Source: Heterohyrax brucei (lineage: Eukaryota; Chordata; Mammalia; Hyracoidea; Procaviidae). From it: a stretch of DNA of 64,000 nt. A model generated the notes under the pieces. It made no database searches, was not told the DNA's origin, and saw only the letters and a program-made list of their open reading frames with translations. The first letter of the stretch is position 1. Every line of letters begins with the position of its first letter. Location of the stretch: positions 55,235,208-55,299,207 of the forward strand of contig CM053143.1 of assembly GCA_028571685.1 (NCBI GenBank), given 5' to 3'. Shown here piece after piece: positions 45,846 to 58,214 of the stretch. Made by a program: the position numbers and the translations under genes.

Positions 45846-46010
45846 AGGCCTGGTGATATGATAGTTAAGTGCAAAGTCTGGTAGCCAGAAGGCTGGCTGT
45901 TCGAACAAACTAGGCACTCCTGGGAAACTCTTTGGGGCAGTTCTAATCTTTCCCATAGGGTCACTATGAGTTGGAATTGACTCAAAGCAATCGGTTTGGT
46001 TTTTTTGTTT
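45846..46010 (+). repeat. AfroSINE inside Tigger1
   Basis: Sense: ggggcagttctaatctttcc, gggtcactatgagttggaat. ctccggtga before and ctccagtga after look like a diverged target duplication. Confidence 0.88.
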
Positions 46011-46672
46011 ACTCCAGTGAACACTCAAATGACAAGAAAGTGGAATGGTATTTTTACTGATTTGGGGAAAGTTTTATGGTCTAGATAGAAGATCAAACCA
46101 GCCTCAGTGTTCTCTTAAGCCAAGGTCTAATCCAGAGCAAGCCCTAATTCTTTTTGAGTCTATGAAGAGTAAGAGAGGAGAGTAAGTACAGAAGGCAGGT
46201 TTGAGACTGACAGAGGTTGATTCCTAAGGCTTAAGGAAGAAGCTGTATCCAGAACATAAAAGTGCAAGGTGAAGTAGCAGGCGCTGATGCAGAAGCTGTA
46301 GCAAGTTACCCAGAACTAGCCAATTGATGAAAGCAGCTACGTTAAACAACGGATGTTCGGTGCAGACAAAATAGCGCTATAATGGAAGAAGATGTCATCT
46401 CAGACTTTCATAGCTAGAGAGGAGACGTCAATGCCTGGCTTCTATTCTTTGAAGGGTAGGTTGACAGTCTTGTTAGGGGCTAATGCAGGTGGTGTCTTTA
46501 AGTTGAAGTCAATGCTCATTTATCATTCCCCAAAATCCCATGGTCCTTAAGAATTATGGTAAATATGACTTGGCCAGTGCCCCATAAATGGAACAACAAA
46601 CCCTAAAGACAGTACATCTGTTTAAAATGTCTTTTACTGAATATTTTAATTCACTGTTGAGAAATACTGCTT

Positions 46673-46683
46673 GGGGGGGGGGG
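46673..46683. repeat. Poly(G) run (11)
   Basis: An unbroken run of 11 G, unusual in such AT-rich sequence, inside the Tigger1 transposase remnant. Confidence 0.9.
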
Positions 46684-48569
46684 AAAGGGCATTGCACTGC
46701 ATTCAAAATTTTACTACCTGACAACATGTCTTGTCATCCAAGAACTTTGATGGAGATGTACAATAAGATTAGTACACACAACGCACAGCACAATGCAATA
46801 TCTACTCTGTGGTCCGTGGATCAAGAAGAAATTTTGACTTTCAAGTCTTATTATTTAAGAAACATATTTCATCAGGTTGTAGGTTACATATACTCACATA
46901 GTGGTTCTTATGGATCTGGACAAATTAATTGAAAACCTTCTGGAAAAGATTTAGTGTTTCTAGAAGTCATTGAGAACATTTGTGATTCATAAAAGCAGGC
47001 CAGATTATCAACATTAACAGGAATTTGGAAGAAGTTGATTCCAATCCTGTAGATGACTTGAGGGGTTCAAGACTTCAGCTAAGGAAGTAACCGTACATGT
47101 GATGGAAACAGCAAGAGAACTAGAAGGAAGCCTGAAGATATGACTGAATTGCTACAATCTCATAATAAAACTTAACAGGATATGAAGCTACTTATTGTGG
47201 AAAAACAAAGAAAGTGGTTTATTGAGATGTAATCTACTCCTGGTGAGGGTGCTGTAAACATTCAAACGACAACAAAGTGTTTAGAGTATTGCATAAATTT
47301 AGTTGACAAAACCAGTGATGACTCCAATTTTCAAAGAAGTTTTATTGTAGGTAAAATACTGTCAAATAGATTTGTGTGCTACAGAGAAATATTTCATGAA
47401 AGGAAGAGTCAATCAGTGTGGCAAACTTCACTGTTTTCTTCGTTTAAGAAATTGGCACGGCCATGTCAGCCTTCTGGAACCACCAACCTGATCAATCAAC
47501 AACCAACAAAACTGAGGCAAGACCATCTCCCAACAAAAGGGTTACTACTTACTGAGTGCTCAGATGATGGTCAATATTTTTTAGCAATGCATTTTTTTTT
47601 GGGTGTGTGATGAAGTGAAAGTATACAATTCAAGTTAAATTTGTATGTCCACCTATCTGCAGCTCCTTTCACTCACCTTCCCTGGTGACAGCATACTCTT
47701 TTTTCCATTCTATATGTCATATCCTCTTAACAGTCTCCTGTCTCCTCCTCTCTACTTTCCTGTATCCCAGCAAGAGGCCTGTAGGGCAGTATCTTGTAGA
47801 TGTACAGAACCATAAAGTGGACACACCATATTGTCCCTTTGTGTCCCTGAGTCCAACCCATTCCTGTCTGAAGAGTTGAGCTCAGTAATGATTTATGATC
47901 AGGAACAGCAGCAGGTCTAGGGTCCATGCTCCCAGGTGAACTCCTGGCCCTTCAGACCATCAACTGAGGTCTTTCACTGACGTTATTGAGGTGCACCCCT
48001 CTTTTTCTTGTGATGCCACTGGGACACAACATTGTATGTCCCATCACAAGCTGTCATTGGTGGTGTCCAGGCACTATCTGGTTCTTCTGGTCACATGTTA
48101 TACAATCACTAATGTACATGGGCCTTTCTGTCTTCTGGGATCATTTTCCTCCAGGTTTTTGTTGTCCTTGGGAATCATCTGATCTGACTGAGTTGGGACA
48201 ATTTGGTGTACTCAGATGGCAGCTTGCTAGCTTTTAAGACCCCAGATGCCACTCACGAATATGGAGTGCAGAAGACTCTCTTAGCAATAGGCTAGTTATG
48301 CCAATTGGCCTTGGTGTGCCCTGAGAGCATTTTCCCTAGACCTCTGGCCCTGCTACTCTATCCTTACAATATTGAGTTAAGATTAGAAGAGTTTTTGTCT
48401 ATGTTGATGTCCAGTTAAGTTGATCTTCTTTCTAATGTGTGTTGTCACTGCTTACACCCAATCAAATTTCTATCAGTTACCTAATCTACAGTCCTCTCTT
48501 CTCCTCTTCTCCCTTGCAATTGCCAAAGAGTCTTTTCTTCTGTAGATGAATCTGTTTTTCTATACTTAT

Positions 48570-51500
48570 ACTAGGGGTCTCACACAATGTTTGTCCTGTG
48601 CCACTGACTAATTTCACTCAGCATAAGGTCTTCCAGTTGAAACCAAGTTATGAGATGCTTCCTAAAATCATCATTGTTATTTATCATTGCATAGTGTTCC
48701 ACTGACCATAACCATAGTTGGCTTTTCCATTCATCTGTTGATGGACATCTAGGTAAATTACATCCTTTTGCAGTTGTGGACTATACTGCAATAAACATTC
48801 ATGTGCATGTATCTGTTCATGTGACTGCCCTTTCTTCTGTAGGATATATCTCAAGCAGTGGGATTACTGGATCAAATGGTGTAATTTTTACAGCTGTTTA
48901 AGGAAGCACCAGATTGCTTTCCAAAGAGACTATCATTTTGCAATCCCACCAGCAGTGTAGGAGAGCTCCAATTTCTCCATAGCATCTCCAGTATTTGTTG
49001 TTTTGTGTTTTTTGGATTATGGCCAACCTTGTTGGGGTGAGGTGGTATCTCACTGTAGTTTTGATTTGGATTTCTTTAATAGCTAATGATCATGAGCATT
49101 TCCTCTATTGGTCTATTGGTGTCTGTATGTCCTCTTCAGTGAAATGTCTGGTCATCTTCTTTGCCCAGCGCTTATTTGAGTTATTCACTTTTTTCTACTT
49201 GATATTTTGCAGGACCTTGTAGATTATGGAGATCAGACATCCACCTGACATATAGTTGCAAAACACTGTTTCCTGTTCTGTGAGTGGTCTTTTCATTCTT
49301 TTGATAAAGTCTTTGGAGGAGCAAAAGTGTTTGCTTCTCAGTAGTTCCCATTTTCACTTCTGTTGCTCACACTTTGTTTGTGAGATTTTGAAGTTTGTCT
49401 AAGCTGTGTATTAAAATTTCCATTGTTGACTCTATGACCTTTATCGTTTTAGGTTTGATATTTAGGTCTTTTACTCAATTTGAGTTGGTTTTCGTATAAG
49501 GTGTTAGATATAGATCTTGTTTCAATTTTTTTTTTTTTTAGATAGATATCCAATTTTGCCAATACCATTTGTTAAAGAGACTATTTTTACCACAGTTTAG
49601 AATTTTAGGGCATTTGTAGAATACCGACTATTCATAGGAAGATGATGTCATCTCTGGGGTCTCAACTCTTCTGTTTGTCTATATGTCTATTTTTTGTACC
49701 ACTACCAGGCTGTTCTGACTACTGTGACAGTGTAATAGTTTCTAAAATTGGGAAGTGAGAGACCTCCCGTAGTGTTCTTCTTCAGTGGTGCTTCACTTAT
49801 CAGGGATTTCTTGCCTTTCCAAACAAAGTTGGTAATTTTTTTCTCCATCTCATTAAAAAATGTTACTGAAATTTGTATTGGGATTGCATTGTAGATGTAG
49901 ATCACTTTGGGTAAAATAGCCATTTTACAATGTTAACTCTTCCTATCCATGAGCATGGTAGGTTTCTCCATTTACATAAGTCTTTCTTCATTTCTAGCAA
50001 TAAGGTCTTATAGTTCTCCTTGTAAAAGTCTGTTATTTCTCTAGTTACATTTATTCCTAGGTATTTGATCTTCTTCGGGGCTATAGTGAATGGTAATGAT
50101 TTAGTGATTTCTTCTTTAATGATCTCTTTGTTGGTGGTATAAAGGAATCCTGCTGATTTACTTATGTTTATCTTATTTCCTGATAAACTTTACTGAACTC
50201 TTGCATTAGTTCAAATGCTTTACTTATGGATTCCTCAGTATTCTCTGTGCATACAATCATAGCACCTGCAAATAGGGAGATTTTTATTTCTTCTTTGCAG
50301 ATGTGGATGCCCTTCATTTGTCTTGTCTGACTGCTCTGGCCAGAACATCTGGTACGGTGATGACTAGAAGCGGCATGAGTGGGCATCCTTGTCTAGTACC
50401 CATTCTCGAGGGGAATTCTTTCAGTCTTTCTCCATTCAGGAGGATGTAGGCAGTTGTCTTGTATAAATGTCCTCATTGCATTAAGGAATTTGCTGTCTAT
50501 TCCTATTTTGCTGAGAATTTTTAGCATGAGTGGGTGTTGGACTTTATCAAATGCCTTTTCTGCATCAATTGATAAAATCAGGTGATTCTTATCTTTTGTG
50601 TTCTTTATGTGGTTGATCATATTAATTGTTTTTCTGATGTTGAACAAGTCTTGCATCCCTGATATGAATCCAACTTGATCATGATAAATTACTTTTTGGA
50701 TATGTTTTTGAATTCTGTTGGCAAGCATTTTATTCAAAATATTTGTATCCAGCTGCATGAGTGATATTGGTCTTTAATTTTCCTTTCCTTTGTGATCTTT
50801 CCCAGGCTTTGGTATCAGGGTTACACTGGCTTCATAGAATTTGGGAGTATTCTGTCTCTTTCTATGCTGTGAAATAGTCTCAGTTATAGAAGTTAACTGT
50901 TATCTAAAAGCTTGATAGAATTCTGTGCTGAAGCCAGCTGAGCCAGGGCTTTTTTTGGTTGGCAGTTTTTTGATGACTTTTTCAATCTATTCCTTCGTGA
51001 TGGGTTTATTCAGTTGTTCTACTTCTCCTTGTGATAGTTTTGGTAAGTGATGCGAATCTAGGAATTTGTCCATTTCCTCTAGGTTTTCAAATGTGTTAGA
51101 GTACACTCTGTCATAGTATTCTGTTATGATATTTTTTATTTCTGTCAGATCTGTTGTGACTTCTCTCATCTCATTTCTTATTTGGGTCATTTGTTTCCTT
51201 TCTTGTTTTTCTTTATTAAGCTTAGCCAATGATTTGCCAGTTTTGTTGGTCTTTTCAAAAATCAGCTTGGATTGTTACCAATTTGTTCATTTGTTCTTCC
51301 CTTCTCTAATTCATTTCATACCTCTCTAATCTTTATGATCTGTTTTCTTCTGGTGCCTGAGGGGTTCCTCTGTTGCTCTCTTTCTATTTGTTCAAGCTTT
51401 AGAGTTAATTCTCTGGTTTGATTCCTTTCTTCCTTCTGGATATATACATTTATGGAGGCAAACTGACCTCTGAGCAGTGCTTTGGCTGTATCCCATAGGT

Positions 51501-52354
51501 TCTGGTAGGAAATGTTTTGAGTCTCATTGGAATCCATAAATGTCTTTATTTCATCCTTGATTTCTTCTATAACCCATGGCTTTTTGAGCAAGATGTTGTT
51601 CAGTTTCCATGAGTTCTAGTTTCTATCCGTGTTTTTTACTGCTATTGCTTTTGACTTTTATGGCATTGTGGTCTGAGATGCTTTGCAATAATTCAATGGC
51701 CTGGATTTTGTTGAAAGTTGCTTTAGGTCTTTACATACAGTCTATTCTAGAAAGTGCTTCATGTGCACTGGAGAAGAAGGTGTAGTTATCTGCTGATGGA
51801 TAGAAAGTTCTGTATATGTTGATGAGGTGTAGTTGGTTAATTGTGTCAATGAGATCTTGTGTGTCTTTATTAAGCTTTTTTGTAAAAGATCTGTCCAGTA
51901 GTGAAAGTGGATTGTTGGAGGCTTTCACTATTATTGTGGAGTCATCTGTCTCATTTTTCAATGTAGTCAGTGTTTCTTTGATGCGTTTAGATGTTCTAGT
52001 ACTGGGTGCATAACTATTTAATATTGTTAACTCCTGTTTGAGTACTGAATCTTTCAGCAATAAATAGTGTCCATTCTTGTCCATGATGGTGGATTTTACA
52101 TTTAATCTATTTTAGCTGAGATTAGTATTGTCACACCTGCTCTTCTTTGTGTATTGTTAGCTTGGTATAGATTATTCCATCCTTTAATTTTCAGTTTGTT
52201 CGTATCTTTAAGGTGAGTTTTTTATAAGCAACATATACATGGGTTGTGTCATTTGATCCAAGACGTCACTTATTGTCTCTTTACTGGAGCATTCAGACTG
52301 TTTGCAGTTAGTGTAATTATTGATAGGTATGTGATCAGTCCTACCATTTGCATA
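48570..52354 (-). pseudogene. L1C ORF2 remnant
   Basis: Endonuclease pieces lie in 52084-51731 (SLLDRS region). Central linker pieces are in 51591-51316 and 51229-50987. Reverse-transcriptase pieces are in 50758-50393 ([15 protein letters not shown]) and 50386-50168 (LFAGAMIV, so the FADD box is mutated to FAGA). Many frameshifts. The C-terminal third is represented antisense at 49100-48600, where no long frame remains. It cannot function. Confidence 0.88.
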
Positions 52355-52780
52355 GATTTATTTTTATGTTGATGTTTTCTGTGTTGATATTAATATTCTG
52401 TTCTAGGTCATTCTTCTTTAAGTGTTGACTTTTCATTATTTTCAGGGTTGGTTTTGTGTTTGTTGAGACTCCTGTATTTCATTTCTTATTTTGATGTGTT
52501 GTGCTGTTATTGTGCTTTGCAGCTACCCCAATCATCCTCCTGAACATTCTGAGTTTAATTCCAAATTTAAGTTCTACATATCTTATTAACTTCATCTCCC
52601 TTTGAAAGAACTATAACTACTGTAGCATATCCCTCTTTTTAACATGGTGGTATTTTAGTTTTTATGATATAATCATTGGTTCCCTTCTTTTAAAGTTGTA
52701 GCTATGATTGAATTGTGTGTCTTCCCTAACAAGGTAAGTTTCTTTATGTTGTGTCATTCATTGCCTCCTTAAATATACAA

Positions 52781-53520
52781 TTAATGGTTTTGTTTTTCTA
52801 AGCAACAAGTTTTTTCACTATTTCCGGTAGTTTGGGTTTGGTTTTTAGAGTGTCTCTAAGCTTCTATTCATTTTTGACTGTCTTAATTTCATCTTCACAT
52901 TTGAAAGACAGTTTTGTAGGATATATAATGTGGTCTAGGTTTTGTGGCATTTGACATACATGTTGGATATCTGTTTTATTTTTTCATTATTTCAGGGAAG
53001 TTTTCTGTCAGCTACTCAACAACAATACTCTCAGTGTTTTCAGCTGTCCCTCCCTGTTCAGGAACTCCAATTAATAGTGGAGTATTCCTGCTGATAGAGT
53101 CCCACATGTTTCTTAAATCTTCTTCATTTTTCTTATTTATTTTTTCTTATTTCTCATAAATGCTGGTGTTGGTAGCTCTATCTTTAGGGTCATTTAGTCT
53201 AATTTCCAATTCTTCAATTCTGCTCTTTTGGTTTTGAGTTGAATTATCTAATTCTGTAATTTTGTTATTGATCTGTCAGGTTTCAGAATGTTGGCATCCA
53301 TCAGCTAAAATAGCTTGGTTAATTTTTCATTTTGCTCTGCTGCATTTTGTTTAATCTCTAAGAGGGGTTCTCTACATATTTCTTTTGTACTCATCCTCTG
53401 ATAGCTTCAGAAAGATTTATTTACCTGGGAAGTTTTTGATTCTTTATTTTTGGAGTTCTCTGGAACCATGGTCAGATGTTTCTTTAAATGGCTAGCAATG
53501 ATTTGTTTCTTATGGGACAT
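52781..53520 (-). pseudogene. L1C ORF1 remnant with internal deletion
   Basis: From the ATG at 53520 to the stop at 52781 only about 740 bases remain, against 959 in L1D. Alignment by eye places a loss of about 220 bases near 52945, removing much of the C-terminal RNA-binding domain. Frameshifts occur as well. Confidence 0.8.
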
Positions 53521-54571
53521 CTGGAGGCTGTTTAGCTTCTTTGGTGTTGGCATAACAGGAGTTAAGGTGTAGTTATGAGAAGGGAGTTGGCCACCAGCTA
53601 CCTCTTTGTACTCTAGTGACTGCCCCCAATGGGCTCTCTGGTGTGGCAGTTTCCACCTCCTGGCTGGGAAAGACACTGTCCTACCTTTGGAGTCACTGGG
53701 AGGCTGTCAGCCAACCTTATGATGTGTGTTGGTAAAGGCTGGAAGAGATTCAGTCAGTCTGAACAGCAATTATTTCTCAGACAGTCTTATTTTAAAAAGC
53801 TAAAAGCTATCTGACCACTTCCAGAATCAGTCAGGCTGCTGAGTGTGTCATGGTTCTTCTTCCAGCTGACATCAGAGGCAGTTCTTTGGCTATTGCCAGA
53901 TACTGTTATTTATTTAAAAGTATGAAGAGGCTGCTGTGCTGTTGTCATCACCTGCTGGAGTCTACCCATAAGACAACACTGTGCTAAACACAGCCTTTCT
54001 GCTGGAAAAGTGCGCACTGTACTGACACTGCCTCCCAGCCTGCGAATTAGCACCTGTTGATTTCTCCAATAGGATAACTCCACCTCCCAGTCGAGTAAGA
54101 CAGCATCCCATTCCAGCTGCCCCTCATGTTATGGAAGAGGTGGTCTATGGCAGAGCTCCAAAAAGGGAGGGTGGAGGGGCTGTGGTGCTCTCAGTCTGCT
54201 ACCAGGCTCTCAAAATGCGGTTATTCCATATGCTGTCTCTCTGCTGCAACATTTGCTGGTGACTTCAGAAGTGAGGTTCAGTGTAGCTGTCAGCTCATGC
54301 CCGTTGCCAGCCTACTAGCCAACAAAAAGAAAAAGGCTAAAAAAATCAAATACTTTTGTCTGTACAAGCTGGCCTCTCAGTGAGAGCATAATTCAGTAGC
54401 AGAGAGGAAGTTTCCCACTTACTGGAAAGCAGTCCAAACTGACAGCACTATGCCACGTCTTAAAGCTTACTGGTTGTCCAGAAAGCTCCATTCAATTCTC
54501 CATCCAGGCTTTAGTTTTCAGAGTGAATTAAGGAGACATGTGTCTGTTGCTCCATCTTAACTCCACCCCCT

Positions 54572-54639
54572 CCAGTAGAGTACTTTTTAATAAGACATGG
54601 AAATTACTTTGACATATAGATATCAAGTATAGGCTACCT
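54572..54639 (+). mobile_element. Tigger1 3'UTR piece between L1C and SINE
   Basis: agtactttttaataagacat continues the sequence interrupted at 47591. Confidence 0.65.
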
Positions 54640-54789
54640 GCTGCTATCAAGTCAACTCCAACTCATAGCAACCCTGTAGAACAGAGTAGAACTGTCTCGT
54701 AGAGTTTCCAAGAAATGCCTGGTGGATCTGAAATACTGAGCTTCTCGTTAGCAGCTGTAGCACTTGACTACTATGCCACCAGGGCTTCC
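54640..54789 (-). repeat. AfroSINE inside Tigger1
   Basis: Antisense: gctatcaagtcaactccaac, cagagtagaactgtctcgta, ttagcagctgtagcacttg. Confidence 0.9.
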
Positions 54790-54790
54790 T

Positions 54791-54929
54791 AGTAGGCTAC
54801 AGTGTATGCAAATGTAGCAACGCTTATATCCACTGGGAAACCAAAAATGTCATCTACCTGCTTTATTGTGATATTTGCTTTACTGTGGCAGTCTGGAACT
54901 CAGCCTGAAATATCTCTGACTTATGCTTC
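54791..54929 (+). mobile_element. Tigger1 right end
   Basis: atccactgggaaaccaaaaa, ctttattgtgatatttgctt and the right terminal region ending ctgacttatgcttc before ta. It closes the element begun at 45237. Confidence 0.9.
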
Positions 54930-54931
54930 TA

Positions 54932-55970
54932 GTGACCCAAGTATCTACATAGAATAGATAACACTGAAAATAAATTTCATCATTCATTTCACTATAAGGA
55001 AAGTCTGGGTAATTGTTAACTTCTTTTTTTTTTTTTTTAAGAAAGGTATTAATCTTTTCCAAAGTGAAAAATAAGCTTTTCATTTGTCATATTTGCTTTA
55101 TAATACACGAAAAATATTAGGAAAATATGAACACGTTTATCTCTTTGTTACATTCTGTTTTGTGTCTGAAATGTCCTTTGCTTCTAAAATTTAATAACAA
55201 TAATTCCTTATTAATCATTTTGAAAACAAGGTTGCAATTTTATTTATTTATTTTTTTAAAGCATAATGGCTGTGACATTTAAGCCAGCTACTTTTCTTTG
55301 ATTTGGCTGTCATTTATCACTAATAGCTGTTTAATGACTAAATGAAGGAAAGAAATCTCAGGGCAAGACAGCCATAATATGTTATTATTAGAAGCATATT
55401 TAGCGGCATTTTAGTTAACAGTTCAATAGAGTCTTCTGTGGTACACAAATGCTACTCATTTCTTTAGTTATCTTTTTTTAATCTTATGCCTTTTGTATCT
55501 TTTTGTGTTTATCATACAGTAGCAGCTCCTTGAACTGATGTTATAATAAAATCAGTGGAACAGAAATGTGTTGACCTCTGTATTATGGACAAAAGAAAAC
55601 ATAAAATGTTAAGTTTTACAATAACAAAATTACACACTTACATTATGCTTAAAGGGAAATGTTAGACAGAAAATAACTTGTCAGCCCTCCCTACATGGGT
55701 CAGGAATGTCTACAGGGCACAGTACCATTTAAATTTCTTTCTCAATAAGCCTGAAGCAAAGAATGCATTTATTTATGTTCAGGATCAAAGAATAAATTTA
55801 AGTTTCTTCAGAGTCTGAAGGGAATGAGGGAGAACTGTGCAAGCAATCCATTTGGTTTCATATTATTTCATAATGCTTACTTCATTTCTAACAAACACTC
55901 TAAAATAACCTTAAATGATTCCCCCTCCAGTAGGTTTACGTGAGGTTTGAGTTAGTGTTGTAACTGACAC
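54932..55970. other. Repeat-poor non-coding sequence
   Basis: About 1 kb without recognised repeats other than short T and A runs. The part at 55255-55430 has several TGACA/CTGTCA and TAATGA-type motifs, see findings. Confidence 0.5.
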
Positions 55971-55971
55971 C

Positions 55972-56142
55972 ATAAAAACCCAGACCTGCTACTATTAAAT
56001 CAATTCTGACTTATTGCGACACTGTATAAGACACAACAGAATTGGTCCATTGAGTTTCCAAGGAGTGGATAGATTTGAACTTCCAATCTTTTGTTAACCT
56101 TTGGTTAGCAACTGAAGCAGTTAACCACTACACCACACAAGT
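55972..56142 (-). repeat. AfroSINE
   Basis: Antisense: ctgctactattaaatcaatt, tttggttagcaactgaagca, taaccactacaccac. Confidence 0.83.
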
Positions 56143-56785
56143 CAAGGAAGACATAATTAGTATCTGCCAATGTGGAGAATGGCATTAAGTGTCACCAAGT
56201 GATTTTGCCTCGTATTTCACCACCTCAGGACTCAAAACATGAGTGGATAAAGAAATAATTGGTCTTTCAGTATTGTCTTTGCATAGATGGTAGTAACTAC
56301 TACAGCCATGACCCTTATGCAGGAAAATCTCTGGCTGTTGCTGAAGCACGCTGTTGAATATTTTGGATTTGTACTGGTCTATGACAATCTCATGTGAACT
56401 GTGTCACTGCATGATGCTTTACACATATTTTTCACAAAACTTGAATTTTCCTGTGGTGCTAAAAAGCAAACTTAGAAATATAAGTTAAAAAAAAAAAATA
56501 AGACACAAAAACTGAGGTTGGCTTTTCCAAATCACAATCCTGGTTGTATTTTAGCTACTTAAATAAGTAGCAATTAATATATTTTATAATTATACATTTT
56601 ATTTTTTTAATAATTATTGTGAGATTGGCAAAATTTCTATTAATGCATAACAAAAACCTAGCATTTAAGTTTACTCTGAGTTTTAGGATTTCTTCATTGT
56701 TCATCACCATGAAATGCTAAGAATATGAGTTTTACTGAGGTGGAAATTAATGATATTAAAAACATTGACTTTCTACATTATACAA
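56143..56785. other. Unassigned AT-rich sequence
   Basis: No gene or recognised repeat. Confidence 0.45.
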
Positions 56786-57350
56786 TGTCTTATGCTGAAA
56801 TCTCTAGAGAAGCAAAACCAGTGCAATGTGTAAATGTGTAGAAAGACAGAGATTTATAGAAATGAAATGGAATCACAGAGTTGTAAAGACCAGAGAGTCC
56901 CAAGTTAGTGGATAAGGCTGGAGGCTTCTCCTGACTCATGTAGCTGCAGATGTTTGTGAATCCAAGATGAGAAGGTCAGATATCAGGCCTCTGGATCACA
57001 GGCTGCAGACGCTGACAAATCCCAAGACCAGCAGAAGAATGAGAGGTAAACGGCTAGCTCAAGTCACAGGAATCACATGTCAGAGGAGCAGGAGCCAGCT
57101 GTAGGTTCAAGAGCAAACAAAAGCCCCTAAGCCTTTCCTGGAAGTCCACTTACATTGGATGTACTCCTCTAAGAAATTGTCTTTCAAATGACTGGCTGCT
57201 CACAACAGACAGCTTCATGGAGATGATCATGTTATATCAGATCTCATTATGGACGTCATAACAACATAAAAAAGCTGTCAGACTATGTCGTAACTGCTAA
57301 ACCACTGAGGATCATGGCTCAGCCAAGTCAACACACAACATTAATCATCA
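56786..57350 (-). mobile_element. Solo LTR, family A
   Basis: + strand from tgtcttatgctgaaatctct to acacacaacattaatcatca. The flanking pentamers tacaa (56781-56785) and tacac (57351-57355) differ at one base, supporting a 5-bp target duplication. No internal genes. Confidence 0.75.
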
Positions 57351-57504
57351 TACACATCTTTATTAACACTCTCTCGAAAGAAATGATGCTTCAGATTAGC
57401 TCACAAGAATATTTTTAACTACACTTTCCTTCTATCCATCTATTGCTATATAGTGGTAAACTATAAAAATAGTAGTCTTTCCTGCACTTTCAACAGTACC
57501 TACC

Positions 57505-57690
57505 AGTTTCCAAGTGCTTATGATAGGCCGGCAGATGGGCTACACAATTTGCATATTTAAGTGCAATATTTACAATGGGTCATCACTCTCACTTATACCT
57601 GTAAGGAAACTAGGGTCCTGGTCTCTTAACTTGCTCTGTGCAGTTTCAAAAAGGAAAAGCCAGATTCGATTTCACTCGGGATTCATCCGA
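57505..57690 (+). repeat. MIR-type ancient SINE
   Basis: ccaagtgcttatgataggcc, caatttgcatatttaagtgc and gtaaggaaactagggtcctg follow the MIR order. The 92-codon frame over it is chance. Confidence 0.55.
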
Positions 57691-58190
57691 AGACCCCTGC
57701 TTGTTTGCTGTTCTAGATTCCGTCTATATAAGGTGAGAATACCTTTCGGAGTTCTGTGGATAGTCCTTGTAAACATGCTGAAATTACCATGAAGTGAAAA
57801 AATTTGAACTCTGTAAACTGCTTTTAAACCACGGATAAAATATTGTTGTTCTTAATAATCTTTTTTCATCTACTTAGCTCACCATTTTTGAAAAGAAGAT
57901 TAACTTAATTCAGAGTGCACAAAGTTGAATAGCTGATTTTTTCTTTCATAAATATTCTGCATAGAAATATAGATTTCTTTTTTAAGTATAGTTAAATTCT
58001 ATTGGGTGACTTGTGAGTAATTATTTTGATCTTCATGTTATAGGAAGGAAAATAAACTTCAAGGTTACGTATTACAAAGAACTTGCTCTGAATTTCTCAA
58101 GTCATAATTTAATGAAATAAAAGTTACTTTCCTTGGAAAGATTAAGGAAAAAAATAAGTAAAACAAACAACAACAACAATAACACACACT
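57691..58190. other. Unassigned AT-rich sequence
   Basis: No gene or recognised repeat up to an A-rich run. Confidence 0.45.
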
Positions 58191-58214
58191 CACAAAAAAA
58201 AAAAAAAAAAAAAC
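58157..58214. repeat. CAA-rich and poly(A) tract
   Basis: aaacaacaacaacaataaca followed by about 19 uninterrupted A. Confidence 0.9.

Larger units (their letters stand above)
45642..47574 (+). pseudogene. Tigger1 transposase remnant
   Basis: Pogo-type transposases cut and paste using a DDE catalytic triad and CENP-B-like DNA-binding domains. Here the reading frame is interrupted by a SINE and several frameshifts, and an 11-base G run lies at 46673-46683 just before the catalytic block. One catalytic Asp seems kept in LLPDN, and the next region reads SVDQEE. No intact transposase can be made. Confidence 0.85.
45237..47591 (+). mobile_element. Tigger1-type (pogo/mariner) DNA transposon, left part
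   Basis: The left terminal repeat starts caggcacaccttattttact after a TA. Transposase pieces follow the Tigger1 order. The N-terminal DNA-binding region is in 45642-45884 (ALNQKLETIKFSEEGIL). The catalytic region is in 46588-46932 (HPRTLMEMYNKI and LTFKSYYLRN). The C-terminal part is in 47374-47610 (CYREIFHERKSQS). Indels and stops break it. An AfroSINE (45846-46010) and the 7-kb L1C divide it; the right end is at 54791-54929. Confidence 0.92.
47592..54571 (-). mobile_element. L1C: full-length but decayed LINE-1, antisense, inserted in Tigger1
   Basis: On the minus strand the 5' end is at 54571 (gggggtggagttaagatgg). Then come the 5'UTR, ORF1 (53520-52781), the inter-ORF region, ORF2 (about 52354-48570), the 3'UTR and an A9 tail (T run at 47592-47600). 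Tigger1 sequence lies on both sides. Possible diverged duplications are agcaatgcatttt on the left and agtagagtactttt on the right. Confidence 0.93.

Noticed and set aside
45642-47610. Tigger1 transposase as a domesticated host gene
   Set aside because: Several frame breaks, a SINE inside the coding region and altered catalytic surroundings argue for plain decay.
57514-57792. 92-codon frame as a gene
   Set aside because: Covers a MIR-like ancient SINE.
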